A stretch of 64,000 nucleotides of DNA from Vibrio algivorus (GCF_002218005.2 NZ_AP018679.1:744001-808000), one strand, 5' to 3'; shown: positions 54,430-63,304, numbered from the stretch's first letter. Notes: generated from the letters alone by a model not told the origin. A program made the numbers and translations.

Positions 54430-54876
54430 TTAATTAATTGGGACTTTAACAATTGCTTTTTTAATCTTCAACGTGTCATTAACTTTACATAATGGGCGGT
54501 GTAATTCTCTTGGTGGGAAAATTGCGAACTCATTAGAAGAAAGTTCAATAAAGTTTTCAGAACTTACCTCATCAATAAAAGCAACATCATTTTTTAATTT
54601 ATGATCAGTCTCTGGTTTTTGTAGCGAGTGACCAATGATTTCTTTGCCTTCTAACAATATTTGAACATCCATATATTTATCATGGTATTCACATTTACAA
54701 TCACTTAATGGCTTCGTTTCAGCATAAGTGATAATCACAAATGATTCTGGCATTGATAATTCAATTTTACCCATTTCACCTTTATCAGCCAAAGCCATAG
54801 CTTCTTCAATTAAAGCCACAATAGGTTGATCAACACATTGTAATAATTCTAAACGCTCTACACTTCCACTAATCAT
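54430..54876 (-). CDS. YhcH/YjgK/YiaL (DUF386) family protein
   Basis: This 148-residue beta-barrel (cupin-like) protein of the YhcH/YiaL/TabA family has KYMDVQILLEGKEIIGHS and FPPRELHRPLCKV, where family metal ligands lie (Glu/His of the barrel). Members are found in sugar-acid, sialate and biofilm operons, and their activity is mostly unproven; anomerase or isomerase roles have been proposed. GGTGAG precedes the ATG, two bases after the Ldh-family stop. It may open or epimerise a keto-sugar acid in this pathway (inference). Confidence 0.8.
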   Translation of the reverse strand: MISGSVERLELLQCVDQPIVALIEEAMALADKGEMGKIELSMPESFVIITYAETKPLSDCKCEYHDKYMDVQILLEGKEIIGHSLQKPETDHKLKNDVAFIDEVSSENFIELSSNEFAIFPPRELHRPLCKVNDTLKIKKAIVKVPIN

Positions 54877-54877
54877 A

Positions 54878-55885
54878 TTAACTCACCAAATAATCGTAAA
54901 CACCAGGGGCAACTGGAATACCATTTTCATCACAATCTTTAGCATATTGTACTTGAGGATCATTCGGAGCTAACACGCTTTCTCGACCAGGAACAGGTTT
55001 TACCGCTCTTAGCTCGGTCACCATCTGTAACATCATAGTTGCAAATAAAGCATTACCTAATTTATTCGGATCAATAACAATAACAAGAGAGGCAAGTTTA
55101 CGCATTTTATCGTAATCGCCGTACATACGAACGATATGATTTGAGAAGTTTGCTCCCATTAATACACCAGTTAAAGCATCGATAGACAAGGCAATACCAG
55201 AACCTTTATGCCCACCAAATGGCAAAAGATTTTCCACTTTATTAGGATCTGTTGTCTCATTCCCATCTTTATCAATTGCTAAGCCAGTACCAATTTTGGA
55301 ACCTGTTTCTTTTGCATGTAATAGCTTGCCAAATGCTGTAGCACTTGTGGCAAAGTCAACAATCATCGGCTCCGAGCCTTCAACAGGAAAACCAAATGCA
55401 AGTGGGTTGGTGCCCAAGAAGCGCTCTGCACCACCATATGGTGCAACACATGTGTCTGTTTGTGTCATGGCAATGGCAATCAGACCTTGAGATGTAGCTT
55501 GCTCTACAAAGTAAGAAAGAGCTCCACAATGTGATGTATTCTTTACACTAACAAAGCCAACACCAGTTTCTTTTGCTAATTCGATACCGTGATCAGTAGC
55601 GGCAATTAAAGCTGAATGCCCCATTCCATCATCAGAATCAAATATAGCAACAGACGGTGAAATTTGTTCAATAAAGAAATTTGGGGCTTTATTTAATCCA
55701 CCTGCATTCAATCGTGTACAGTAATGCTCTACTCGCATCACACCATGTGAATGTACTCCTGTACGGTCAGCATGAATCAGCACATCCGCTACTTCATCGC
55801 ACGTTTTTTCATCTAAACCTGCATTGCTTAATTTTGAAATTACCAGTGATTTTAAGCGGATTGCATCTATACGTTTCATTGACAT
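54878..55885 (-). CDS. Ldh/YiaK-family NAD(P)H-dependent oxidoreductase
   Basis: This 335-residue protein belongs to the malate/L-lactate (LDH2) family with AllD, YiaK and ComC. It shows HADRTGVHSHGVMRVEHY with the catalytic His, KNTSHCGALSYFVE, GTNPLAFGFP and the terminal FGGHKGSGIALSID. YiaK reduces 2,3-diketo-L-gulonate, so a 2,5-diketo-3-deoxy-galactonate (DDGal) reductase giving KDG is plausible here. The mannitol-dehydrogenase-family neighbour is a rival for that step. GAGGA precedes the ATG. It lies between the zinc dehydrogenase and the YhcH gene with gaps of 12 and 1 bp. Confidence 0.85.
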   Translation of the reverse strand: MSMKRIDAIRLKSLVISKLSNAGLDEKTCDEVADVLIHADRTGVHSHGVMRVEHYCTRLNAGGLNKAPNFFIEQISPSVAIFDSDDGMGHSALIAATDHGIELAKETGVGFVSVKNTSHCGALSYFVEQATSQGLIAIAMTQTDTCVAPYGGAERFLGTNPLAFGFPVEGSEPMIVDFATSATAFGKLLHAKETGSKIGTGLAIDKDGNETTDPNKVENLLPFGGHKGSGIALSIDALTGVLMGANFSNHIVRMYGDYDKMRKLASLVIVIDPNKLGNALFATMMLQMVTELRAVKPVPGRESVLAPNDPQVQYAKDCDENGIPVAPGVYDYLVS

Positions 55886-55897
55886 TTTATTATCCTC

Positions 55898-56914
55898 TTA
55901 AAAATTAATTACGCCTTTAATCATTTCTTTATTATTTACAACTTCAGTGCTATAAATATTACCAATCGTTTCGAAATCAAAGGATTTATTAATCATCATA
56001 TCTGCGGATATTTTTTTATCAGCCATTAGGCCCAACACAGTTTCAAAATCATCAATGGTTGCATTTCGACTACTTAGTAATGTTGTTTCTTTTTTATGGA
56101 ACGTTGGATCATCTAACTCTAAATTACCAATATATAAACCAATGAAAACAATCTTTCCACCATGTCTAATCAATTCAACCGATTTAGACATTGAGTGTTT
56201 ATTACCCGTTGCATCCATTACCGTATCAGCAAGAACACCACCAAACATTTCACTTAAATTATCAACGTAATTATCTTCCATTGGGTTAATCGATTTAACT
56301 CCAACACTTGTTTCAATATGAGCTCTACGAGAAGCATCAATATCAGCCACGACTACATTTGCGCCTTCAGCCTTTGCAATGGCAGCTGCGGCTAAACCAA
56401 TAGGACCAGCACCAACAACAAGTACATTTTCATCGTTTTTAATATCTGCACGACGCGATGCATGTGCACTAATTGCAAAACACTCGACTACTGAAGCAGC
56501 TGAAGAATCAACACCTTTTGGAACTTTCACTAAGTTGTTTTCTTTTACTGCAAGATATTCTGAAAACCCACCATCTTGGTGTACACCATAAAGAGAAACA
56601 CTTTCACAACAATTCGTTCTGCCATCATGACAGGCAGGGCATTCGCCACAAGGTACACAAGGAATCACAACATAACGTTCACCTTGTTCAATCTTTGAAC
56701 ATTCCTCACCTAAATGCGCTGCAGTACCGCAAATCTCGTGCCCTAAAACGCGCGGATAGCTAAAGAATGGTTGATTACCTGTGTATGCATGAATATCAGT
56801 TCCGCAAATGCCAACAGAGTTAATTTTTAGCAAGACCTCATCAGGAGCTGCTTTTGGTTGACTACGTTCTACATATTCAATTTTATTTGGCTCAGTTAAG
56901 ATAAGTGTTTTCAT
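55898..56914 (-). CDS. Zinc-dependent medium-chain dehydrogenase, LgoD-like
   Basis: This 338-residue protein is very like E. coli L-galactonate 5-dehydrogenase (YjjN/LgoD) in pattern. SVGICGTDIHAYTGNQPFF bears catalytic Zn ligand Cys37, LGHE gives His59-Glu60, structural Zn cysteines lie at 89, 92, 95 and 103, and the cofactor loop is GAGPIGLAAA. In an agar setting it could oxidise C5 of 2-keto-3-deoxy-L-galactonate, the enantiomer-switching step. L-galactonate oxidation is the classical alternative. Its ATG shares one base with the upstream stop (TAATG), and GGAGA precedes it. Confidence 0.88.
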   Translation of the reverse strand: MKTLILTEPNKIEYVERSQPKAAPDEVLLKINSVGICGTDIHAYTGNQPFFSYPRVLGHEICGTAAHLGEECSKIEQGERYVVIPCVPCGECPACHDGRTNCCESVSLYGVHQDGGFSEYLAVKENNLVKVPKGVDSSAASVVECFAISAHASRRADIKNDENVLVVGAGPIGLAAAAIAKAEGANVVVADIDASRRAHIETSVGVKSINPMEDNYVDNLSEMFGGVLADTVMDATGNKHSMSKSVELIRHGGKIVFIGLYIGNLELDDPTFHKKETTLLSSRNATIDDFETVLGLMADKKISADMMINKSFDFETIGNIYSTEVVNNKEMIKGVINF

Positions 56915-58350
56915 TATTTTGTCTCCAATAAAGTATTTAATAAGCCTTCCGCACCACTTTCTTCAATAGTCATAAACATATTACGGATGACTTCCAACAA
57001 CTCATTATTTTCAATTAAAGATTTAGGGAAAATATCTTCTAAATTAATCAATTTATTAAACTTTTCCTCTGCACTTTGCGCATCATTTAATGTCAATTTT
57101 ATTTTTTCTTGTAATGGATCAATAAATTTTTCATTTTGGGAAACATATTGCATCCAAGCCGCAATCATTGCTGGTGTATATTTGGCTATTTTCCCACGAT
57201 TAAATAATTCAAGAATTGGTTCAATTCCTCTCTGTACTATTTTTTGAGAGCTATCTTGAATAATCTGTGCTGTCATATGACGTACATTTTCATTACTAAA
57301 ACGATGCAGCAATAAATCAGCGTATTTTTCCAAATTCTCATTTAATTTTGGAGATAAAGATGCAGCTTGATCTTCAATCATCATTTTTCTTACAACTGCC
57401 CGCAATTTGGAATGCTGCATTGTTTCGAAAATATAAGTAATTCCCATCAATTGACTCATGCATGAAAGAAACGTATGAGAACCATTAAGCATCCTTAGTT
57501 TCATTTCTTCGTAAATAGCAACATCATTCGTAAATGTCGCACCAGCTAAGTGCCAGTCTGGTTTTTCACCTACAAATTGATCTTCAATAACCCATTGACG
57601 AAACTCTTCACAAACAATACCAGTCAAATCTCTTCTACCCGTTTCTGATTCAATTAAATCTAATGATTCTTCAGTAATAGCGGGAACAATACGGTCAACC
57701 ATACTTGATGGGAATTTGACTTCATCTCTTATAAATTTAGCTAACTCAGGGTCTAATTCCGTCGAGAAATCCATAATAGCATCAGCTAATAAAACGCCAT
57801 TTTCAGAAATATTGTCACACGATAGAATAGTAAATGGCTTTAAGCCCAATTCCCTTCTACGCTTAATTGCAAGCGTCAACAGACCAATAGCTGATTTTGG
57901 TGTATCAATGCTATTCAAATCATATTGAATCAACTCATTCTGCATATCTAGCTTTCTAGTTTGCATGTTGGCACAATAACCTTTTTCAGTAATAGTTAAC
58001 GTAACCACATTAACTGAGCTTTGACATAACATATCAATTGCAGGTTGAATACCCTCTTTCGGTGCATGAACTGCTTCCGTAATAGTTCTAACAAGACGAG
58101 AAGTAGTTTGTTCAGCACTCGTTTCAACGACTGTAAAATTATTCGAATAATCAATCATGTAATCAGTTATAGTGGAATCACCAAATAAATTAATTTCACC
58201 AATACCCCAAGTCGCTTTACCATCTTGAGCAAGTTTTTCATTCATTAAATCGTTATAAACTGCTTGATGCCCACGATGAAATGCACCGAATCCAATATGG
58301 ACAATCCGAGTATCCATTTCACTTTTGTCATACGTTGTTTGTAAAATCAT
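56914..58350 (-). CDS. Mannitol-dehydrogenase-family oxidoreductase (UxuB/YeiQ-like)
   Basis: This 478-residue long-chain polyol dehydrogenase has VHIGFGAFHRGHQ at residues 17-29 for NAD(P) binding, and the catalytic set Lys284, Asn289, His292 in KLRMLNGSH. I moved the start to the ATG at 58350, with GAAGG seven bases upstream. The longer reading to 58470 adds 40 residues and would run through the promoter and operator. Relatives reduce fructuronate or tagaturonate. Here it may reduce tagaturonate made by an LgoD-type enzyme, or a diketo-acid in the L-anhydrogalactose route. It is first in the operon running to 54430. Confidence 0.87.
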   Translation of the reverse strand: MILQTTYDKSEMDTRIVHIGFGAFHRGHQAVYNDLMNEKLAQDGKATWGIGEINLFGDSTITDYMIDYSNNFTVVETSAEQTTSRLVRTITEAVHAPKEGIQPAIDMLCQSSVNVVTLTITEKGYCANMQTRKLDMQNELIQYDLNSIDTPKSAIGLLTLAIKRRRELGLKPFTILSCDNISENGVLLADAIMDFSTELDPELAKFIRDEVKFPSSMVDRIVPAITEESLDLIESETGRRDLTGIVCEEFRQWVIEDQFVGEKPDWHLAGATFTNDVAIYEEMKLRMLNGSHTFLSCMSQLMGITYIFETMQHSKLRAVVRKMMIEDQAASLSPKLNENLEKYADLLLHRFSNENVRHMTAQIIQDSSQKIVQRGIEPILELFNRGKIAKYTPAMIAAWMQYVSQNEKFIDPLQEKIKLTLNDAQSAEEKFNKLINLEDIFPKSLIENNELLEVIRNMFMTIEESGAEGLLNTLLETK

Positions 58351-58710
58351 TTTCAAGCCTTCATTATCAATGACCAATGCATAATTTATACACCTGTGGA
58401 GCACAAATTTCCACACAAAAACCAACCAAAATATATAAATTGGTAAACCAAAAAACTCAACGCAAGTCAAGGCACTGATTTTTAAGTGAAAAATAAAAAA
58501 ACAAGTTATCAGGAATTATGAAGTTTGTGATCAAACACTAACAATCATTGGTTTTTTGGTTGACCGAAAATAAAGGTAAGAGTAAATTCCAACTATTAAA
58601 GTTACCATTTGATAAAAGTTTCTCTTGCTTGCCTTTTGTTTCTGTTCTTCATGAAAAGGTCAACCAATTAATCACTTATGAACAAAATACATTATTTAAA
58701 AGGGTAATAA
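58351..58710. promoter_or_regulatory. Divergent regulatory region of the L-anhydrogalactose operons
   Basis: A 360-bp region carries three related operator-like elements: TTGGTAAACCAA (58440-58451), TTGGTTGACCGA (58556-58567) and, on the minus strand, TTGGTTGACCTT (58656-58667). A CRP half-site TGTGA lies at 58526-58530. It drives genes in both directions. Confidence 0.65.
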
Positions 58711-59802
58711 ATGAATACTCACATTAAACGTATTGATACCAAGCTCTTTCATGTTCCTTTAGCAGAAGTTTTAACTGATGCTAAACATGGAGATCACACT
58801 CACTTCGAATTAATCACCACAACCATCACATTAGAAGACGGCTCTCAAGGTACCGGTTATACCTATACTGGTGGAAAAGGCGGATTTGCGATAAAAGCGA
58901 TGATCGATCATGATTTAGCTGAAATATTAAAAGGTAAAGATGCATGCAATATTGAAGATATCTTTGATTTTATGGAATGGCATTTACATTATGTTGGTCG
59001 TGGGGGAGTAGCATCATTTGCAGTCTCAGCTATCGATATTGCTTTATGGGACTTAAAAGGCAAGAGAGAAAATCTACCTTTATGGAAAATGGCGGGAGGT
59101 AAGGACAATACTTGTAAAGCATACTGTGGAGGGATTGACCTTGCCTTCCCGTTACCTAAATTATTAAACAGCATTCAAGGCTATCTAGATTCAGGCTTTA
59201 ATGCAGTTAAAATAAAAATTGGTCAAAAAGATCTCAATGCAGACATTGCTCGTATTAAAGCAGTACGCGAGTTAATTGGTCCCGACATTACTTTTATGAT
59301 AGATGCCAACTATTCATTAAGCGTCAAAGATGCTATTTGGTTATCTAAACAAGTTGAGCAATATGATATCACTTGGTTTGAAGAGCCAACTCTTCCTGAT
59401 AACTATAAAGGCTTTGCTGAAATTGCAGACAATACTTCAATCCCACTCGCAATGGGGGAAAATTTACATACCATTCATGAATTCGGATACGCTGTTGAAC
59501 AAGCAAAACTTGGATATTGCCAACCAGATGCTTCAAATTGCTGTGGTATCACGGGTTGGTTGCAAGCAGCAGACCTTTTAACTCAACATAAAATTCCAGT
59601 TTGTAGCCATGGAATGCAAGAGTTACATGTTAGCTTAGTATCCGCTTACGAGAAAGGCTGGCTAGAAGTTCATAGCTTTCCAATTGACCAATACACAACT
59701 CGTCCTTTAGTTGTAAATAACTTTAGAGCAGTCGCATCTGATGAGCCTGGAATTGGCGTCACTTTTGATTGGGGTAAGCTCAACGAATATGAAGTTAAAT
59801 AA
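58711..59802 (+). CDS. Enolase-superfamily enzyme, probable 3,6-anhydro-L-galactonate cycloisomerase
   Basis: This 363-residue mandelate-racemase/MLE-type protein has Lys167-x-Lys169 in VKIKIG, metal ligands Asp198, Glu224 and Glu250, and His300 in CSHGMQELH. From memory it strongly resembles the cycloisomerase of Vibrio sp. EJY3 (KHGDHxHFELITTT, TYTGGKGG, MEWHLHYVGRGG), which opens 3,6-anhydro-L-galactonate to 2-keto-3-deoxy-L-galactonate. This identity was not checked by search. AGGG precedes the ATG. It is divergent from the dehydrogenase operon and followed by a LacI regulator and an agarase-like gene, which supports the agar assignment. Confidence 0.82.
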   Translation: MNTHIKRIDTKLFHVPLAEVLTDAKHGDHTHFELITTTITLEDGSQGTGYTYTGGKGGFAIKAMIDHDLAEILKGKDACNIEDIFDFMEWHLHYVGRGGVASFAVSAIDIALWDLKGKRENLPLWKMAGGKDNTCKAYCGGIDLAFPLPKLLNSIQGYLDSGFNAVKIKIGQKDLNADIARIKAVRELIGPDITFMIDANYSLSVKDAIWLSKQVEQYDITWFEEPTLPDNYKGFAEIADNTSIPLAMGENLHTIHEFGYAVEQAKLGYCQPDASNCCGITGWLQAADLLTQHKIPVCSHGMQELHVSLVSAYEKGWLEVHSFPIDQYTTRPLVVNNFRAVASDEPGIGVTFDWGKLNEYEVK

Positions 59803-59813
59803 TTGATGAACAC

Positions 59814-59842
59814 AATGCCGAAACTCATTATATTTCGGCATT
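59814..59842 (+). terminator. Hairpin after the cycloisomerase gene
   Basis: A perfect 10-bp stem (AATGCCGAAA / TTTCGGCATT) with a 9-base loop lies 12 bp past the stop. The T-tract is absent, so termination may be partial. Confidence 0.55.
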
Positions 59843-59934
59843 ACCATCCTCAAAAACCCACCTATTTCACACCTTTAAACAAAAAAAAGTGTAGAATACT
59901 AATTTAATATCCACCCAAAAAAGCCACGAAAACT

Positions 59935-60936
59935 ATGTCTACAATTAAAGACGTCGCAAAAGAAGCAAATGTTTCAATTGCAACCGTTTCTCGAGTCATC
60001 AATAAATCGCCTAAAGCAAGTAAAGCTTCGATTGAATCTGTTACATTAGCGATGAAGAAATTGGGTTATAGACCGAATGCGGCTGCGAGAGCTTTAGTCA
60101 GTCAATCAACTCAAACCATGGGTGTTCTGGTTGGTGATGTATCAGATCCTTTCTTTGGTTCAATGGTAAAAGCAATTGATACCATTGCATGCCAAAAAGG
60201 CAAACATTTACTCATTGGTAATGGGTATCACTCCGCAAAAAAAGAAAGAGAAGTTATTGAGTTACTGATAAATAATCGTTGTGAATCTCTTGTAATACAT
60301 AGCAAAAGCTTAAGTAGTGAAGAATTACTAAGTTTTGCAAGGGAAGCGCCTGGCATGGTTCTAATTAATCGATTTATTCCAGAAATATCAGACCGATGTA
60401 TTGCCTTAGATAACCACCGTGGCTCATACCTTGCGACTGAGCTATTGGTTAAGAATGGTCATAAACATATCGGTTATATTTGTTCTAATCATGACATAGA
60501 AGATACCCACCAACGTAAAGCTGGCTATCTACAAGCGTTACAAGATAACGACCTCATTGCTTCAGAAACTTATATTGAATATGGGAGTCCCGATGAAGAA
60601 GGTGGTGAGCGTGCAATGACGAACCTTTTAGCAAAAGGGTTACCCATAACAGCAATTGCTGCATATAATGATCACATGGCTGCTGGTACATTGTCTGTAT
60701 TAGAAGAAAATAATTTCACCATTCCAACTGATATATCAATAATTGGTTTTGATAACAGTCTAATTTCTAAATATTTAAACCCTAAACTGACCACCGTTCG
60801 ATATCCCATTCAAATGATGGCAGAAAAAGCTGCTTGTTTAGCATTAAAATTAGCCAATAACATAGAAGCCAAACCTGATACAACAATTTTTGCTCCCACA
60901 CTTGTTAAGCGATCATCCGTTAGAAATATCACGTAA
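59935..60936 (+). CDS. LacI-family transcriptional regulator
   Basis: This 333-residue protein has the LacI helix-turn-helix STIKDVAKEANVSIATVSRV (residues 2-21), hinge NAAARALVSQ and a type I periplasmic-binding-like domain (GVLVGDVSDPFFGSM onward). The C-terminus ends TLVKRSSVRNIT as in GalR/RbsR-type proteins. It follows the cycloisomerase by 132 bp and precedes the agarase, so it probably controls the agar/L-anhydrogalactose genes. Whether it binds the TTGGTNNACC elements is open, because these look more like UxuR-type sites and lack a central CG. Confidence 0.88.
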   Translation: MSTIKDVAKEANVSIATVSRVINKSPKASKASIESVTLAMKKLGYRPNAAARALVSQSTQTMGVLVGDVSDPFFGSMVKAIDTIACQKGKHLLIGNGYHSAKKEREVIELLINNRCESLVIHSKSLSSEELLSFAREAPGMVLINRFIPEISDRCIALDNHRGSYLATELLVKNGHKHIGYICSNHDIEDTHQRKAGYLQALQDNDLIASETYIEYGSPDEEGGERAMTNLLAKGLPITAIAAYNDHMAAGTLSVLEENNFTIPTDISIIGFDNSLISKYLNPKLTTVRYPIQMMAEKAACLALKLANNIEAKPDTTIFAPTLVKRSSVRNIT

Positions 60937-60956
60937 CCATTTACCCTGACTAATCA

Positions 60957-60981
60957 GCCTTTATATTCTTACTATAAAGGC
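60957..60981 (+). terminator. Hairpin after LacI gene
   Basis: A perfect 9-bp stem (GCCTTTATA / TATAAAGGC) with a 7-base loop lies 20 bp past the stop. There is no strong T-tract. Confidence 0.55.
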
Positions 60982-61192
60982 GATCACATCGTTTAATGTC
61001 TATTTAAAGTCCAACATTTGTTCACAAAAACTAAATGTCATTACTACCGCTTGTATGTGCCTTCCATTAGATCAAAGTCACACGTTGAATTGTAAACGTA
61101 TTCATCGATCACATAAATAGATTCTATTTTAGAACATCATTTTATATGTATATACATTAAAATTGTTTAAAATATATTCAGGATTAAATATT

Positions 61193-62437
61193 ATGAAGAG
61201 ATCGTTTACACTATCAGTTATCACATTAGCTTTACTAGGCTGTAATGGCTCAGGAGAAAGTAATAACAAGGATTCCTCAGGAGCAACCACTAACAACAAA
61301 AAGGTATCTACTAGTTCTCCTGGCTCGCAAGCGATGACCAGAATTACCGATATTTCTCGTTTCGGTTATGAAAGTCAAAGCTATGATCCTACTAACCTTG
61401 CTGACTTACCTGTTCCGGCATATGCTGGTGAAAATATGGAATGGCAACAAAAGAATGATCTATCCGATGATTTTGAATATACCTTTCCTGCAACCACAAA
61501 TCGCTCTAATTTTGGTGGGGAAGAAAATAACAAATGGTATAATTTTTATCATCAGGAATGGGATGGTCCAGGCGCAACATATTGGCAAGAAGATCATGTC
61601 GCAGTTCAAAATGGAAATCTAGAAATAAGTGTCTCTCGCAATAGTCGAACGGATAAGCAAAATAAACCCGGCGTCACTGCTGGTTGCATATCTTCCCATC
61701 AACAAGTTCAATATCCTGTCTTTGTAGAAGCAAGTGTTAGCTTAGCTGATATCTCACTAGCTTCTGCTGTATGGCTATTAAGTCCCGATGACACGCAAGA
61801 AATTGATATTCTGGAAGCTTATGCCGGTGCAGCTAATGGGAACGATTACTTCTCTAAAATGATTCACTTGAGTCATCACTCTTTTATTCGTTCACCATTC
61901 CAGGATTATCAACCAAGAGATGAAAACAGTTGGTGGAAAAGTGACATAAGTGGTTATAACACCTGGGGAGAATATGGCTGGAACGGCGGCGCTCGCCAAT
62001 ACATTCAAATTGGTGTTAACTGGGTTAATCCTTTCCATTTTGAATACTATATTAATGGTGAATTAGTCAGGGTTGTTTACAATAATGCCTTTGCAACTAA
62101 GCAATATGGTGAATGGGTATACTCATACCCTAAAGTTGATAGTAATAATGAATTAATTATAGACGGTTATCAAAGTGTCGATGTCTATGCAACAAGTACC
62201 AATGATTTTGACTTTGATACATTAAAGTCAGCAAGTGACCTATCACCTGCATCAGTCATTGATCCACTCAACTATCAAGATGGTAAAGGTTTCTATAAAC
62301 CAGCCGATATTATAATCAATATGGAACTGCAATCTTGGTGGATTAATGATCCAACTGATGCAGAACTAGCTGATACTAGTGGTAAAAATAAAACATTAGT
62401 CGACTGGGTTCGAGTATTTAAACCTATCGAAACATAG
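61193..62437 (+). CDS. GH16 beta-agarase-like lipoprotein
   Basis: This 414-residue protein starts at the ATG at 61193 (AGGA upstream); a TTG ten codons earlier is not needed. It has a lipoprotein signal MKRSFTLSVITLALLGC (Cys17), a Ser/Asn-rich linker, then a GH16 domain from about residue 75. The active-site strand EIDILE places nucleophile Glu203, Asp205 and acid/base Glu208. HLSHHSFIRSPFQDYQP and the C-terminal PTDAELADTSGKN segment are typical of beta-agarases, not kappa-carrageenases. It would cut agarose at the cell surface into neoagaro-oligosaccharides. A GH117/GH2 enzyme to free L-AHG is not in the window. Confidence 0.9.
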   Translation: MKRSFTLSVITLALLGCNGSGESNNKDSSGATTNNKKVSTSSPGSQAMTRITDISRFGYESQSYDPTNLADLPVPAYAGENMEWQQKNDLSDDFEYTFPATTNRSNFGGEENNKWYNFYHQEWDGPGATYWQEDHVAVQNGNLEISVSRNSRTDKQNKPGVTAGCISSHQQVQYPVFVEASVSLADISLASAVWLLSPDDTQEIDILEAYAGAANGNDYFSKMIHLSHHSFIRSPFQDYQPRDENSWWKSDISGYNTWGEYGWNGGARQYIQIGVNWVNPFHFEYYINGELVRVVYNNAFATKQYGEWVYSYPKVDSNNELIIDGYQSVDVYATSTNDFDFDTLKSASDLSPASVIDPLNYQDGKGFYKPADIIINMELQSWWINDPTDAELADTSGKNKTLVDWVRVFKPIET

Positions 62438-62448
62438 TTTATAGCATT

Positions 62449-62469
62449 GCCCTCAATGTACTTGAGGGC
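62449..62469 (+). terminator. Hairpin after agarase gene
   Basis: A perfect 8-bp GC-rich stem (GCCCTCAA / TTGAGGGC) with a 5-base loop lies 11 bp past the stop. It could serve both this gene and the convergent dgoA remnant. Confidence 0.7.
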
Positions 62470-62508
62470 TGCTTATTATAAAGAGTAAATTTATAAAAGT
62501 TCTTCTTT

Positions 62509-63009
62509 TTATTTTAGTGATAGAGACAATTTGTAGTTATCAATAAAAGATCTTGCGTTTCTACAAATCTCTTCATCAGTAAGTTCCGGCTTGTATAAAG
62601 AATCACCTGACGCACCAAGTCCAAGATATGGTTTCATACTTTCTACCGTTGGATTAATCCCACCAACAGGAAAACAAGCTGTTTCATTTGGAATCACTGA
62701 TTTCAATGCCTTAAAACCATTTAACCCTATAATAGATATGGGTAAAAACTTTAATCCTGTAGCTCCAGCCGCCAAAGCTGAAAACGCTTCTGTGGGTGTC
62801 ACAACACTGGGAAGAGTTACACACCCCGCTTCTACGCAAATCTTAATAACTTCTTCATTGACATTAGGAGTCACAACCAAACTTGCACCAACTTGAATGA
62901 CATCCTTCGCTAAGGACGCCGTAGTCACAGTACCAGCTCCAACTAAATAATCTTCACCGAATTCATTAACTAAAAGTTTTATACTTTCTAATGCATCAGG
63001 GCTATTTAA
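62509..63009 (-). pseudogene. dgoA: Truncated second 2-dehydro-3-deoxy-6-phosphogalactonate aldolase (dgoA remnant)
   Basis: The open frame runs from LNSPDAL (codon ~45 of the intact gene) to the normal C-terminus. Schiff-base Lys in GLKFLP and PVGGINP are kept. The first ~44 codons, including the catalytic Glu region, are cut off at about 63009, where an IS3-type end begins. A three-residue gap near the end changes GFGLGSSLY to a shorter GASGDSLY. It would not be expressed as a full aldolase. It is diverged from the intact dgoA at 42361, so it is an old paralogue and not a recent copy. Confidence 0.88.
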
Positions 63010-63304
63010 TGTGTAAACATCCCTTTTTTAGTGACACTCAAAATTAGAGTTTTCTCGTTGCTGTGATTTGACCAAGTATTCCCACGAGGTTAAATCATCC
63101 AATGGGTCATGTGGCCGTTCATGGTTATATTCGTTTAACCAATTTTCTGTTAATTCACGAACTTCATTTAATGTTTTAAAGACATACATATTCAAAATGG
63201 CATCACGGTATGTTCTGTTAAAGCGTTCTATATATGAGTTCTGTGTTGGTTTCCCTGGTTTAATAAACTCGAGCTCAACACCGTTGAGCTCAGCCCAATC
63301 AGCT
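63010..63304 (-). mobile_element. IS3-family transposase C-terminal fragment
   Basis: The minus-strand frame ends with a stop at 63028-63030. It reads ...LEFIKPGKPTQNSYIERFNRT..., then NEYNHERPHDPLDDLTSWEYL, the C-terminal DDE part of an IS3-type OrfB with its catalytic Glu in SYIERF. The 3' end TGTGTAAACATCCC at ~63010 looks like the element terminus and lies directly against the dgoA remnant. The 5' part of the transposase is missing; the sequence passes straight into the dehydratase remnant. Confidence 0.85.

Noticed and set aside
58351..58470. 40-residue N-terminal extension of the mannitol-dehydrogenase-family gene
   Set aside because: The extension is hydrophobic, unlike the family, and runs through the operator; the ATG at 58350 has a good ribosome site.
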